Below, one piece after another: positions 25,101 through 32,431 of a stretch of DNA of 64,000 bases. The stretch is taken from assembly GCA_018806985.1 (NCBI GenBank), contig JADANN010000398.1, forward strand, positions 639,501-703,500, given 5' to 3'. Within the stretch, counting starts at the first letter, position 1, and every line of letters begins with the position of its first letter. A program made the position numbers and the translations under genes. This stretch comes from Angiostrongylus vasorum. Lineage: Eukaryota; Nematoda; Chromadorea; Rhabditida; Metastrongylidae. The notes beneath the pieces were generated by a model. The model saw only the letters and a list, made by a program, of their open reading frames with translations, searched no databases and was not told where the DNA came from.

Positions 25101-27578
25101 AGCGAGGTTCATTTCTATGCAGGAACCCAAATAGTGTTAGATCTTGCGATCCTGAAATTCAAAACTTATGGCAAAATTCGTCACAGTCTTGGAAAGGTGT
25201 ATATTCATTGCGCTATGCATCCCTTCAATCTGCGACACAAACCGATAGCTTTTGGTGACGTTAAGTATATATTAGGTTCTCTGGAAATTAATGTCCGACT
25301 TCAACCTGTCTTTTCAAGGCTGCATATCTCAGCTCGGAACGAACTTTGGAAAAAACTACCTAGTCGAAGTAAAATCCATTTAAGCCATTAGCATTATAGA
25401 ACCACTGAAGTCTACAGATTTTTACTCAAGGTAAGTAAGTTTGTGTAGCCTAGTTGCAAAGAACCCGAAGTTCTGGAGGCAGGGAAGTCGTGAAAGCCAG
25501 TTTCGACGTCGGCTTGGTTTCTAAATCATTTGTTGGATTGGAAGTTGTTGAGATGTTTGAAAAAAGTGCCAGTTGATAAGCGAGAGATCTGGTGAGTACG
25601 GTAATGATGCAGGGTTCAAAGTCCATGCTGTTTAACTTCTGCAGCTGTGTGTGGCTGCGCGTTATGCTGGAGAAAGATTGGTTCATTTCTGTTGATCAAT
25701 GCGAGGCCGGTTCATTGAAATTTCTGCTGCGTTTTGTAAATTTGGTGAGCCCACTTCTGCACCGTAATCGTTTCATCCAGATTGAAGAGGTTGTCATGAA
25801 TCAAATCAGCTGTGGTCCACAAAAGGGCAACATGACCTTCTTTTAGTGCAATTTCGCTTTGGGAAGTGCTGTGAAACTTTATCGTAATCCAACCAGTGAA
25901 CTAATCGTCACAGTTCTGTGTAGCCAATTTGTTTCTCGTCGAACATTACAATATGGTTAAGAAACAGGTAGTTCGTGTTGCGCAAAAGAAACGTTGTTGA
26001 TATCTCAAAACGGTGATTTCTATGTCCTTAGAAGCTCCCAGACAGTTGTGATGTTTACAATCAGGTCTTCTGCATGCTCTCAATTAGTTATGTTCGTATG
26101 TGCTTTCACTAAAGCTTTTAATTCACCGTCGTCAATAGTAAGGCGTGCCGACCTTTCTCTTCTTCAAGGTCGATTGGCCACGACGGAATTTTTTCAAACC
26201 ATTGTTGCAGCGTGCATTCGCTGACACTTCCTTGACGTCATACCTTCTTAGAAAGCAGATTTGTCAAGATTGCCGTTTTCACGCCTAGAATTCTAACATT
26301 TGAAGTTTTTCAGAAACTTTTTAGAATTTGTATTGTTGCTTATTCACATTGCACAAAATGCGCCTTGCAAAGATGTACGGTAGCGCGGCACTCAAAAACG
26401 AAACCCGTTGCTAAAACATATCGGACACTTATTTTTGATCAATCTGGTAGAAGGCGTTGCTGTAGAAGTGTAATATCTATAGAGATAGCTCATTCACAGT
26501 CATTACAAATACCTGCAGTTGGGGGCGAGTTTAGCACGGTGGTAAGAGATGCCGTGCAGTACACACATCAATCGCTGATTCGATTCTCCGCCCAAGGCTC
26601 ACTAGATCTTCCATCCCTTTAAAATCCGCATTATTGCATCAGACTTGTCTTGGAGAATAAAAACTTCGATTTACATCGATAGACCAACGCAATTATGGGA
26701 AAGACATCAAGTATATGAGAATTTAGGAATAACTTCAACCTACTAATTTAACAAAACCATTTATCATAGGAAGACAGGACGAAAAAGATGAGGAAGAAAT
26801 GATTTCAAAAACTGATGGCGCCTTCTGAATATCGATGGAAGAGAATTGTTGCTATAATTGGCCTGGCCATTCCCCGCGAGTGTTTTTTACGGTTATGGAG
26901 CAACTGAATTAAGGAGTAACTTTAATGCATCGACTGTGCAGAACTATGTGATGCTAAAGAGACGAGAGGGAAGGATGTGAAAGAAGAAGTGATTTCACAA
27001 ATTGATGGTGCCTTCTGAATGCTGATTGAAGATAGATGTTGTGAAGTTGGCGTTAGCATTCTTCGCAAGTGTTTTTATGATTGTGGAGGTGCTGACAGGA
27101 AAGACACGCAGGTGTTTCTGTTCACGATTCGTGTAGACCGGGCTCTGAGGTATCCCTTCGCAAAAAGCTGATTGATGAAAAGAAATAGCTGGGGACAGTA
27201 ACATATAAAAAATAATTTCTAGTTAGACTTTTTGGCTCCATTCTTCTCCTTCCCATTTTTTTGAACTTTGTGTCTCGTATTCATGGTAGCGAATTAAACA
27301 AGAGAAAAAGGATCACAACATTTCACCACGAAACCACGGTAACAAAGTATTTGTGAAAAAATTACTTGGAGTGATTAAACTTTGTTTTTAAAAAAGGAAC
27401 TTAAAGCACTTCTTCGATAGCAGCATTGTGTTTAGGGATCGTGAAATTGGCACGACCACTGGTGGGTCCGAGGACTGAACGGATTCGAGTGCACATCCAC
27501 ACGAAGTCGCGAACGGGCGTCATTCTCGCCTACAACGTCGCCATCATCGAAGTGGACGTTTCTCCATATTTCTTCTGA
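1025..27578 (+). CDS. fbl-1: Fibulin-1 orthologue (3' part of gene, C and D splice ends)
   Basis: Gene-level entry. Fibulin-1 is a secreted extracellular-matrix glycoprotein of basement membranes; in C. elegans its C and D splice forms have distinct roles in gonad and tissue shape. Eight EGF-type exons are seen at 1025-1134, 4188-4328, 9624-9730, 10634-10781, 11616-11714, 12445-12501, 15284-15385 and 16596-16722. Most begin mid-codon and restore the D-[VI]-[DN]-E-C start of a calcium-binding EGF repeat. They are followed by two alternative fibulin-type C-terminal modules: D-type 17340-17554 plus 17858-18087, and C-type 21917-22052 plus 22315-22417 plus 27436-27578. All donor/acceptor phases agree, with one GC-type donor after 12501. 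The 5' part (signal peptide, anaphylatoxin modules, first EGFs) lies left of the window. Introns reach about 5.3 kb and hold SINEs, a PLE fragment and LINEs. Hemicentin also ends in EGFs plus a fibulin module, but paired C/D ends are a fibulin-1 trait. Confidence 0.85.
1320..1552 (-). repeat. tRNA-derived SINE family A, diverged tail
   Basis: Minus strand. Head GGGCGCGTGTGGCGCCGTGG and box B GGAATCGATTCCC are clear; the central module is partly lost. Confidence 0.7.
2199..2492 (+). repeat. tRNA-derived SINE family A, copy with (TA)n tail
   Basis: tRNA-like head with box A (TGGCGCAGT) and box B (GGGATCGATCCC), central module AAGTTGGTACAAGACTTGTC, tail GAGCTTTATCCTT then (AT)n. Confidence 0.8.
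2640..2790 (-). repeat. SINE family B, diverged fragment
   Basis: TGTGTGGCTTCGGCTACAACT followed by TGAGGCTGTG parallels 22745-22775. Confidence 0.35.
3193..3467 (+). repeat. tRNA-derived SINE family A
   Basis: Head TGGCACAGTGGTCGGAGGCG, box B GGAATCGATCCCC, full central module and CTTTATCCTTTG tail. In the same intron as, and parallel to, the copy at 2199. Confidence 0.8.
4188..4328 (+). CDS. fbl-1: fbl-1 exon: calcium-binding EGF repeat
   Basis: Acceptor TGTTCAG, then (D)[32 protein letters not shown] and [14 protein letters not shown], then a GTAGGC donor. DVDEC and the N-x(4)-[FY] stretch (NTAGSF) are the calcium-binding EGF signature. In and out phases are both 1, so the exon is a symmetric one-repeat cassette. 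Confidence 0.85.
4530..4812 (-). repeat. tRNA-derived SINE family A
   Basis: Full minus-strand copy: tail AAAAAAGGATAAAGCTGTC at 4531, head ending at GGCGCG near 4808. Lies about 200 bases after the fbl-1 exon at 4188. Confidence 0.82.
5497..6129 (+). mobile_element. Penelope-like element, 3' end: GIY-YIG endonuclease, broken
   Basis: The frame from about 5500 reads into a CxxC finger and a GIY-YIG nuclease core: [16 protein letters not shown], then [35 protein letters not shown]. The zinc-finger plus GIY-YIG arrangement is that of the C-terminal endonuclease of Penelope-like retroelements (PLEs), which cuts target DNA. The frame shifts near 5930 (to [18 protein letters not shown]) and again near 6030 (to [17 protein letters not shown]). 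The reverse transcriptase that should precede it is missing, so the copy is 5'-truncated and dead. A hammerhead-like motif follows at 6284. Confidence 0.75.
6284..6319 (+). ncRNA. Hammerhead-ribozyme motif of PLE type (family 1)
   Basis: CUGAAGA (6289-6295, core CUGANGA), stem II GGCG-AUAC-UGCC, then GAAAC, then GUC|AGC with AGC pairing to GCU before the core (stem I). There is no stem III loop: ACGU is self-complementary, which fits the small PLE hammerhead variants reported to cleave as dimers. It lies 155 bases after the PLE endonuclease, where such ribozymes are known to sit. Confidence 0.7.
6505..7700 (+). mobile_element. RTE-type LINE fragment (reverse transcriptase to 3' end)
   Basis: Reverse-transcriptase blocks in order: [14 protein letters not shown], then [15 protein letters not shown], then [13 protein letters not shown] (FVDD at the catalytic site), then [15 protein letters not shown], then [12 protein letters not shown] 3' tail corresponds to [20 protein letters not shown]. 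Frames change near 6790, 7170 and 7570, so it is dead. The endonuclease is missing. Same subfamily as 53190-55700. It begins directly after the PLE remnant, in the intron between the exons at 4188 and 9624. Confidence 0.85.
7805..8085 (-). repeat. tRNA-derived SINE family A
   Basis: Full minus-strand copy, head TGCATGTGGCGCGGTGGTCGG, box B decayed (CTAGGGTCGATCCCC). Follows the LINE at 6505-7700. Confidence 0.8.
8890..9140 (-). repeat. SINE family B, diverged
   Basis: CGGAGGATTAGG...GCTACCAGTTTCCCAATCAC in the module and GCATCCGATTCGTTTCCTAGC in the tail. Confidence 0.5.
9624..9730 (+). CDS. fbl-1: fbl-1 exon: calcium-binding EGF repeat
   Basis: Acceptor TTTTTGCAG, then (D)[35 protein letters not shown], donor GTCAGC in phase 0. 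The repeat is finished by the next exon, which opens with [10 protein letters not shown]. The calcium-binding signature (DINEC, N-x(4)-Y) is complete. Confidence 0.85.
10634..10781 (+). CDS. fbl-1: fbl-1 exon: EGF repeat, full
   Basis: Acceptor TTGCTTAG. It encodes [49 protein letters not shown], then a GTCAGT donor in phase 1. It closes the previous repeat (TKRCE) and supplies a complete calcium-binding EGF with six cysteines. Confidence 0.87.
11616..11714 (+). CDS. fbl-1: fbl-1 exon: EGF repeat, first part
   Basis: Acceptor TCACCAG, then (D)[32 protein letters not shown], donor GTGGGT, phase 1. The last cysteine of the repeat comes from the next exon ([13 protein letters not shown]). Confidence 0.85.
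11850..12245 (-). repeat. Repeat family D
   Basis: Tail TACTTACTTACTTGGATACT on the plus strand (so the element is minus), body CCGTCC...TTGTGCGGGCCC, CTTGGCCGAAGTCTGCCCCC, CAGCCACGATGAGGCGGTAAA. Partner of 19705-20095. Confidence 0.6.
12445..12501 (+). CDS. fbl-1: fbl-1 mini-exon with GC-type donor
   Basis: A 57-base exon after acceptor CATTTCAG. It encodes (G)[18 protein letters not shown] plus one base. There is no GT donor in the right place: reading on gives G-stop (GGC TAG). Joining in phase 1 at GC (TCTG|GCTAGT) to the exon at 15284 gives [16 protein letters not shown], which restores normal EGF spacing. A GC-AG intron is the simplest reading; a base error in the donor is the alternative. 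Confidence 0.7.
13625..13835 (+). repeat. SINE family C, foldback form
   Basis: GATATTTACAAAACTCCG (13637) faces GCAGTTTTTGCAAATACC (13722). Tail GAAAAATTGTAGTAGGCAGT. Box-B-like GGGGTTCGATCTTT. Confidence 0.5.
13857..14130 (+). repeat. tRNA-derived SINE family A with target duplication
   Basis: Full copy. Flanked by TACTTCAATAGC (left) and TACTTCAACAGC (right), a 12-base target-site duplication with one difference. Confidence 0.82.
14540..14850 (+). mobile_element. Strongly decayed RTE-type LINE remnant
   Basis: Residues like [10 protein letters not shown] followed by a region aligned with the RTE 3' end (NPELQR...VTLPQ, ...PMTR*SHTFVNN). Recognised only by its resemblance to 7240-7560. 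Confidence 0.35.
15284..15385 (+). CDS. fbl-1: fbl-1 exon: EGF repeat, second part
   Basis: Acceptor AGTTCAG, then (G)[33 protein letters not shown], donor GTAAGT, phase 1. It completes the repeat begun in the 57-base exon at 12445 and leads into DVDEC of the next exon. Confidence 0.87.
15660..16010 (-). repeat. SINE family C with 52-base internal tandem copy
   Basis: tRNA-like head on the minus strand (GGCCTCCATGGCGCAATGTG, box B GGTTCGATCTGG) and the family tail GAAAATTGTAGTACGCAGCA on the plus side. A perfect 52-base unit is doubled (15803-15854 and 15855-15906). Confidence 0.6.
16030..16305 (+). repeat. SINE family C, opposed to the copy before it
   Basis: Head TCCGTGGCGTAATGTGCAAT, box B GTGGTTCGATCTGGCC, then GCAAGTATTTCAGCATCGTTG and tail GAAATTGTAATAGGCAGTAA. 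Ends 290 bases before the fbl-1 exon at 16596. Confidence 0.6.
16596..16722 (+). CDS. fbl-1: fbl-1 last shared exon: final EGF repeat
   Basis: Acceptor AACTTTCAG, then (D)[41 protein letters not shown] plus AA, donor GTACGC, phase 2. CHxIxCPxNY is how the last fibulin-1 EGF runs into the C-terminal module. Exons at 17340 (D end) and 21917 (C end) both enter with one completing base, T, making Asn. This is the branch point of the alternative ends. Confidence 0.82.
16966..17099 (+). CDS. Candidate alternative fbl-1 exon, unrecognised sequence
   Basis: An open stretch between a TGCAG acceptor and a GTAAGT donor. It reads (K)[18 protein letters not shown], then [18 protein letters not shown] and KFPISGLG. 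It enters in phase 2, like the exon at 17340, and leaves in phase 1, like the exon ending at 17554. It could therefore replace that exon and join the last D exon at 17858. It has no cysteine and does not resemble a fibulin module I know. A 44-codon open frame can arise by chance, so this is tentative. Confidence 0.3.
17340..17554 (+). CDS. fbl-1: fbl-1 D-type C-terminal module, first exon
   Basis: Acceptor ATCTTTCAG, one base, then [38 protein letters not shown], then [19 protein letters not shown] and [12 protein letters not shown], donor GTATGA, phase 1. The RCxRLxxxC opening followed by I-T-[YW] and a beta-rich stretch matches the fibulin-1D form of the fibulin-type module. It must be joined to 17858: read through, it stops a few codons later. 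Confidence 0.85.
17858..18087 (+). CDS. fbl-1: fbl-1 D-type terminal exon with stop
   Basis: Acceptor GATCTCAG, then (E)[78 protein letters not shown] stop. This is the second half of the fibulin-type module (alternating hydrophobic strands, DGPQ turn, VHVAAHKR end). No AATAAA was seen in the following 1.5 kb, so the polyadenylation site is unknown. Confidence 0.85.
18088..19700. other. Region after the fbl-1 D-form stop, no feature seen
   Basis: Presumably holds the D-form 3' UTR and then the intron leading to the C-form exons. T-rich, no AATAAA, no recognised repeat and no coding-like stretch. Confidence 0.5.
19705..20095 (+). repeat. Repeat family D, most complete copy
   Basis: Starts CTCCCTCATCGTGGCTGGGAG, ends CGGGCCGTTCAAGTATCAAG followed by another TATCAAG unit. 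The tandem tail suggests retroposition. The long minus-strand open stretches here are not conserved in the other copies. Confidence 0.6.
20209..20238 (-). ncRNA. Degenerate family-1 hammerhead motif
   Basis: Minus-strand copy. GCCGAAACGUCAGCC is intact, but the CUGANGA core has decayed (UUAGGA) and stem II is weakened. Opposed to the copy at 20296 in a foldback pair. Confidence 0.45.
20296..20332 (+). ncRNA. Family-1 hammerhead motif, core base changed
   Basis: GGCU-GUGAGGA-A, stem II GGCG-AAAU-CGCC perfect, GAGACGUC|AGCC. The first core base is G, not C, and GAAA is GAGA, so it is probably inactive. Stem I GGCU/AGCC is kept. Confidence 0.5.
21184..21220 (-). ncRNA. Family-2 hammerhead-like motif
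   Basis: Minus strand: CGGCU-CUGCGGA-A, stem II GACG-AAGA-CGUC perfect, GAAACACU|AGCCG. Stem I GGCU/AGCC. Core A is C. Preceded by GACTCGGATTATC and followed by AATAAACATTTTTT, as in the other family-2 copies. Confidence 0.5.
21627..21664 (+). ncRNA. Family-2 hammerhead-like motif with compensated stem
   Basis: GGCU-CUGAGGA-A, stem II GAUG-AAGA-CAUC, GAGGACGUU|AGCC. Stem II differs from GACG/CGUC of the other copies by a matching pair change on both strands. GAAA has become GAGG. Stem I GGCU/AGCC and ACGU are kept. Confidence 0.5.
21917..22052 (+). CDS. fbl-1: fbl-1 C-type C-terminal module, first exon
   Basis: Acceptor TTGTTTCAG, one base (T, giving Asn with AA of 16722), then [45 protein letters not shown], donor GTTTCT, phase 0. 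The order CxKxC ... ILYQFRA-P-S matches the fibulin-1C module (human form: RCIKSC ... HTVISLPTF). It sits 3.8 kb downstream of the D-type stop. The donor is unusual but the next exon continues the expected sequence. Confidence 0.8.
22315..22417 (+). CDS. fbl-1: fbl-1 C-type module, second exon
   Basis: Reads [34 protein letters not shown] plus one base before a GTCAGT donor, phase 1. It continues NPIE from 22052 and is completed by [12 protein letters not shown] at 27436. The acceptor (TGTTGAAG) has a poor pyrimidine tract. The exon could instead start slightly upstream in the same frame at the CAG before GCGAGC (22298), adding six residues. Confidence 0.75.
22655..22870 (-). repeat. SINE family B, tail part
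   Basis: Matches 38225-38430: GTGGACAATGGATGCGAAGA, CACACGTAAAGTTGGGAGAT, TCTCAGGACTCCAGGAATTG. The head is missing. Confidence 0.65.
23085..23690 (+). mobile_element. Decayed RTE-type LINE 3' fragment
   Basis: Matches the 3' third of the element at 6505-7700: TCCAGTTACATCATCTATAT, the run encoding [18 protein letters not shown], and the [12 protein letters not shown] stretch. Many stops and small gaps. Lies in the fbl-1 C-form intron. Confidence 0.65.
23700..25430. other. fbl-1 C-form intron, mostly unassigned
   Basis: Open frames on both strands at about 23954-24347 (arginine- and serine-rich on the minus strand) do not look like a known protein and lack splice context. The first part (23830-23900) may be a scrap of family B. 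Confidence 0.4.
25430..26340 (-). mobile_element. Fossil mariner-type DNA transposon
   Basis: Reading the minus strand across several frames gives mariner transposase pieces in order: [28 protein letters not shown]. Then comes [16 protein letters not shown], aligned with the DNARPH block, then a decayed YSPDLS block. The last is [12 protein letters not shown] with [10 protein letters not shown], the typical C-terminal run of Hsmar1-like mariners. No frame stays open for more than about 80 codons. Terminal inverted repeats were not located. It lies in the last fbl-1 C-form intron. Confidence 0.6.
26521..26720 (+). repeat. Diverged family-A SINE
   Basis: GGGGGCGAGTTTAGCACGGTGG, GATTCGATTCTCCGCCCAAGG and CAGACTTGTCTTGG are in the right order; the tail is lost. 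Confidence 0.55.
26760..27100. repeat. Diverged tandem duplication, unit about 185 bases
   Basis: AGAAATGATTTCAAAAACTG with ATGGCGCCTTCTGAAT (26795) recurs as AGAAGTGATTTCACAAATTG with ATGGTGCCTTCTGAAT (26983). Each is followed by CGCAAGTGTTTTTA or CGCGAGTGTTTTTTA. Not coding in any frame. Confidence 0.65.
27436..27578 (+). CDS. fbl-1: fbl-1 C-type terminal exon with stop
   Basis: Acceptor GTGTTTAG, then (G)[49 protein letters not shown] stop. This is the last third of the fibulin-1C module, ending in a short aromatic tail as in vertebrate 1C (...VSEYWF). It follows a 5 kb intron that holds a family-B SINE, an RTE fragment, a mariner fossil and a diverged SINE. The exon is too short to stand out as an open frame and was found by looking for the missing domain end. 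Confidence 0.82.
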
Positions 27579-28494
27579 TTTTCGGTACTCTGGAATCTTC
27601 TCGATTTTCTATGAAGATTTTCCGAAGTAATTATCTGTATCCTGGTTTGAGAAAGAGGCTCACTAACTGATTGAAGATCTCCGTCCTTGAGCTTGAATAA
27701 GTGTTACCCTGTAATCACTGCGAGCGAATCTTTCCGATTTCTTCTCCTTTGCGTGTTGTAGTTTTCTCTTTTTATCTTCCTGGATTCCTTCTCGATGTAA
27801 GCTATACCAGAAAATTCATTAATAATTTTATAAAGTCACAATGTACCACTTTTGCTAATCTTCCCTTCTCTAGCGTGTTGCCTTAGGATTTCTCTGACAA
27901 CCACACCCGCGCTGAAAGCTTGGCTATATTAAAATACGTTTGTGGTGCACTCATGGATAGTGGGATGTCCAGCGTGATCTGCATTTCCGTTATGTCTTTG
28001 TCACCGCGATTTTTCCGTCGTTGTTCGAACGTTGTATATTTGCCGTCTGATGACTAGTCATACAATTTATTGATACTCGTTGTGTGATGTTTCACATTCT
28101 GCACGACGAATAAAACCATTCATTCAATTCTGACTACATTAGTTCTCTTTTCACTCTCTTGTTTTAGCAGAAACCATTTTCTTCTGGAAGATCCATTGTG
28201 ACTATTACCACGGCTCTTTCCATTCATCGTAAGCTCTAGTACCGCTTTCGTAAGCTGTTAGACTTCTGCTGCACTGTTTTCCTCCGACTAACATATCCAA
28301 ATCTAATAATTTACCTATTTGTTCTCTTATTTTATTATTTTAACCATTTCGCCAACTGTGTTACACCTCTTCTTCTAATTCTCGAAGCAAGAATTTCTTG
28401 TCCGCTTTCAGTAAGGTTGTCAGTATTCGAAGCTAAAGCTTCTTCTTACGGCTTCCACCCTAACCACCACCGTGACCAGTTGAAAAGCGACAAT
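27579..28494. other. Region after the fbl-1 C-form stop
   Basis: Presumed 3' UTR up to the AATAAA at 28109, then pyrimidine-rich sequence. No further gene or repeat recognised before the SINE at 28495. Confidence 0.45.
28109..28114 (+). promoter_or_regulatory. Possible poly(A) signal for fbl-1 C form
   Basis: AATAAA 531 bases after the C-type stop, followed by T-rich sequence. It is the first canonical signal seen downstream. No transcript evidence. Confidence 0.35.
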
Positions 28495-28772
28495 AAAAAA
28501 GGATAAAGCTCTCAGCGTTGATCAATCGTTTAGGGTGCACCATACATTGGACTTATTTAAGCATCGTTGGAGGTGATTGACTACTTATCTGGCCTTTACA
28601 ATGATTCGCGTTGACCTATCGATGTATCGAGCAAGTGCTGCTGTCCTCGCAGACCAGTCTGGTAGCAATTTGCTAACCCCGGAGGGATGGAGGGCTTGGC
28701 GGGCCATGACATGGAGGATCGATTCCACGTGTGTGTTGCAGGGCGCCTCCGACCACTGCGCCACACGAGTCC
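28495..28772 (-). repeat. tRNA-derived SINE family A
   Basis: Full minus-strand copy. CGACAATA occurs on both flanks, a probable 8-base target duplication. Confidence 0.82.
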
Positions 28773-29479
28773 TTACAGTCGACAATACCCTTCCTTTAAT
28801 TTGCTTGATGCACTGCATCGTCACTCATGGGAAACCGATTCTATCATTGCCAACAAGCTGGGGAGATACACAGCAGAAACACTGCGAAGAAGAAAATTGT
28901 GCTTTAAATTAATTCAAATAGATCAGGAAGTGCGTGTTTTATGATTTCCATAGTGCACGGGCACTTTTTAAACAATCAGTGTGCAATCTAGGTGGAGGGA
29001 AAACAGCAGTTAAAGATGTACTCGTAGTATACCCATTGGTTGGAATATGAACCAGACAATCCAGCTCTCCATCCTTCCTACCTTGATTAATTGGTATCAG
29101 AGTTGTCTACAAAACGTTTCCTGCAATCCACAGAGGTCAGTGAGGGCCTATGAGGTAGTTGAACACCTAGAAGAGTTATATTGAGATTGCCAGAGGACAA
29201 ACAGAAAATCCTCACACAGCAGCGGTCCGAGGGTGACGGGTACATAGAAATGAATCGAAATAGAGACGTATTGCCGGACGCTTAAATCCTTGTTAATCAA
29301 ACCTAGTCTTTTGGAAATTTCACCATGGAAACGATTTTCGATCCTTCGCGTTCCCAACGTTGTACCGGTGCTCGAAATACTCGAACACATAATTTCCTCC
29401 AAATGCGTTTGCTGAAAAGGGAGGTGTTCTGCTAATGGCAAACGTTGCGAGTGATGACGACACGCTGTAGTCTCAACGA

Positions 29480-29570
29480 CAGCAGAGTGGTCGTTCCGGC
29501 GGTTTAAGTGTGTCTGAGAGCGACAGCAGAGTGTCGTTTGTGCGATTTGGGTGTGTCTGACAGCAAGACT
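29480..29570. repeat. Short imperfect tandem repeat
   Basis: CAGCAGAGTGGTCGTT...GTGTGTCTGAGAGCGA followed by CAGCAGAGTGTCGTTT...GTGTGTCTGACAGCAA. Confidence 0.6.
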
Positions 29571-29754
29571 TCGTTTTGAGCGATTCTCAGCCTATTTCGT
29601 AGATGTAGTTCCAAATCCGTTTATGGTGGGATTTGGTCCGAAAACTTTAAAAATTGAAAAGATTCTCTCAATCTCTGTCCCCCCTATCTTTTTTGTTGCT
29701 TCTGAATTTATCAAATAGTACCTTGTTTGTTAAGCACACAGAAAGCAGCATGTG

Positions 29755-29905
29755 CATTTTTATACTTAATTGGATACTTGGACGGTCCGTCTTCAGGGAG
29801 TTGTGCGGGCCCCCAGCACATATGCCATTCGTTCCTTTTTTCTCGCAATCGTAGTCCATGGTGGTGGTCTTGTTCGAGCATGGCAGCGCGTGCGAGTCTC
29901 ATACC
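29755..29905 (-). repeat. Repeat family D, tail fragment
   Basis: TTGGATACTTGGACGGTCCG and GTTGTGCGGGCCCCCAGCAC match the tail end of 11850-12245. It abuts the LINE at 29960. Confidence 0.5.
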
Positions 29906-29959
29906 GTGATCTGTAAAACAACTGCAGCCACGGGTACAGCTGATTAACTTTGTTTACGA

Positions 29960-31760
29960 AGGTCAGAGCTTCGCATTCCGGCTAGATATTGAGAATGCCG
30001 GTTATATTTCAGAAGACATCGCTCTAGCGCTTTGTGAGTAGTGCGAAGCATTCTTGACGTAGTTAAAGTATCAACCCCTGTCTCCGCAGCATAACAGAGC
30101 GCTGGGAGGATCGTAGAATCGAAAAAGATGAGCGCGGATTTTCGGGTCCTTCAGTTCGTCGGTAGCTTCTTTGAGAGGCCCGAATGCGGCCCAAGCTGCT
30201 CTCCTTCCTCTATCTATTTCCTCCTTCATGTTGTTTTCCATGTTCATTGATCGCCCAAGGTATACGTACGAGGTGGTCTCTGCAATGAGAGAGCCATCCA
30301 ATTCAATTTTTCCACCTTCGCACCATGGGTTTTTCATGAACTGGGTCTTCTTTCGATTTATGCGAAGTCCAATGTTTTTCCCCGCTTCGTTGAGCTCGTT
30401 GATCATCGTCTCTGCTTCGCTAGCACTTCTTCAGAAGATGAAAATGTCGTCGGCAAAACGATGATTTGATAGGAATTTTCCATCGATACGTATGTCTTTC
30501 TCATCCCCATCGAGTGACTTCATTATCCACTGCAGTGCGGCACTGAACAGCTTTGGCGATATTGTGTCGTCTTGTCGAACCCCTTTTTCTATGGGTATGG
30601 TAGGAGGTCCATGGAAAAGCTGTATTTTCGTAGTGCAGTTCCGATAACAGTCGGACAGAGTTCTTATGTGGGACGGGTCCACTCCTCGGTCGACGAGCGC
30701 TGATAGGATTGCATTCGTTTCGGCACTGTCAAACGCTTTTTCATAGTCGACAAAGGTCAGGACTATAGGCAAGTGGTATTCCCGACAAACTTCAACGATC
30801 CTGGACACGGTTTGGATGTGGTCCATACAGCAAAAATCCTTTCCGAAATCCTGCTTGCTCGACTTGTTGCGCCTCATCCAATGTCCTTGATATGTGCGAG
30901 AGGATAATCTTCGTGAAGAGCTTGTAGAGTACACTCAACACGGGCATATGGGACGATAGTTACGAAGGTCGCTTCGATCTCCTTTCTTGGGCAGGATGAC
31001 CGTACGCGACGTCCTCCACTGGTCTGGGATTTTTTTCCTTTTCAAGCTAGGCTGTCGTATGATTTGCGAGAAGTACGTGTAAATTGTGGCCTCCAGCTCT
31101 AAGGAAATCGGCGGTGACATTGTCTGGTCCTGGAGCTGTGCCTGTTTTCATGCTTTCTCTCGCAACTCGAACCTCCGACAGAAGAATTCCAGGTGGTTTT
31201 CCTCCAGCAGGGGATATTAATGTCCGGGACGGGGATTGTGAAAAGGGAAAGGTTGATGTAGAACGTTTCCGCTATTAATTCCATATCATGGCGAGAACTT
31301 TTGACGATCCCATCTTCGTTCATCAGGGCTGACAGTGGAACATTATAATCACACAAATCCCGACCCCATTTTTTCCAGACTGCCTCCTTTCTCTGCTGCT
31401 TCCAGTAGTTTTTTTGCTTGCACCGTTGTAGACCTTCCTGTAAAGCTATTCTGCAGCTGGCATTTATTACCAGCCATGTCAAACGTGATGCAGTAGGATC
31501 AAGCTTCAGTTTCCTTCTCTTTTCGAGCAACTCCTTAGTAGTGATGGAGATGCGATCCGATCTTCTTGCTTCAGGAACTGAGGCGAATTCAACGCAGCTT
31601 TTGAGTCCTTCGACAACAGCTCGTAGTTTTCGCTCGGGTCTTCTTCAATCTGCCAGTCGCGTTTGGATAGGACTTAGTTCAGAATGTTCTCGTCGTATAC
31701 AGCTAGACTTTTTTTCTCGTGGTCGATGAAGAGAGTTCTTTTCCAGAGTTTCAAGTTGCA
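29960..31760 (-). mobile_element. RTE-type LINE of a second subfamily, 5'-truncated
   Basis: Minus strand. The post-endonuclease linker (KQQRKEAVWKKWGRDLCDY, SALMNEDGIVKSSRHDM) is followed by reverse-transcriptase blocks: PDQWRTSRTVILPKKGDRSD, RNYRPI, IVLTFVDYEKAFDSAETNAI, PIEKGVRQDDTISPKLFSAA and NHRFADDIFIF. After these come GLRINRKKTQFMKN and TSYVYLGRSMNM. Frames are broken at about 31100, 30930 and 30430. It lacks the endonuclease and lies between the two main genes. Confidence 0.85.
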
Positions 31761-32431
31761 CGACCGGCATTTTTTATAAGAAATATGAAAATATTTGAAA
31801 CAAACCAGTCTCATCTAAGCTGTTTTAAATGACTTAAAATCTCTCAATTTCATGTCCCTGTTAGAAGCCTATAATCTTTCAACGTCAATTCGGCCTTGGA
31901 AAGTTATTTGGATAAACAGTCTAATCTAATCTCAAATCTTACTCAGTGAATATTGATGGAGTCCCAATGAGAGAACGAATCGTCTCCAGTTCTGTGTAAA
32001 CATCACTTAATTATCAGAACGAAGCGATGATATCATCTTACAGCAAACAAAGCCTCAATGCTCTTAGCTGGCGGCCTTCCTCCTTTCGATTGTAACCCAT
32101 ATGCGACGACATGACCTCTAGGGGAGTCATTTACTAGGGAGTGCAACATCGGGTGTGACCTCCATAGAGGTAATTTTGTTTCCGATGGCTTATTTTGGTG
32201 CATAAAACAGCCTTTTCACGAGTCGCAAACAATCGCTAGTTTTTCCAACACAAATGTTGTAACATCTTTCGTCCTGGAAACGCATTCCATTAACAATTTT
32301 ATCCTTGAAATTTGTAAATAATTTCATGCTTGGCACTCAACCATAAGTTACAGTATTCTAGAAAGAGTTATTATTATTATTATATTGTCTGCTTTGCGAT
32401 ATCCAGTGTTCTGGCAAAATTCACATTATAA

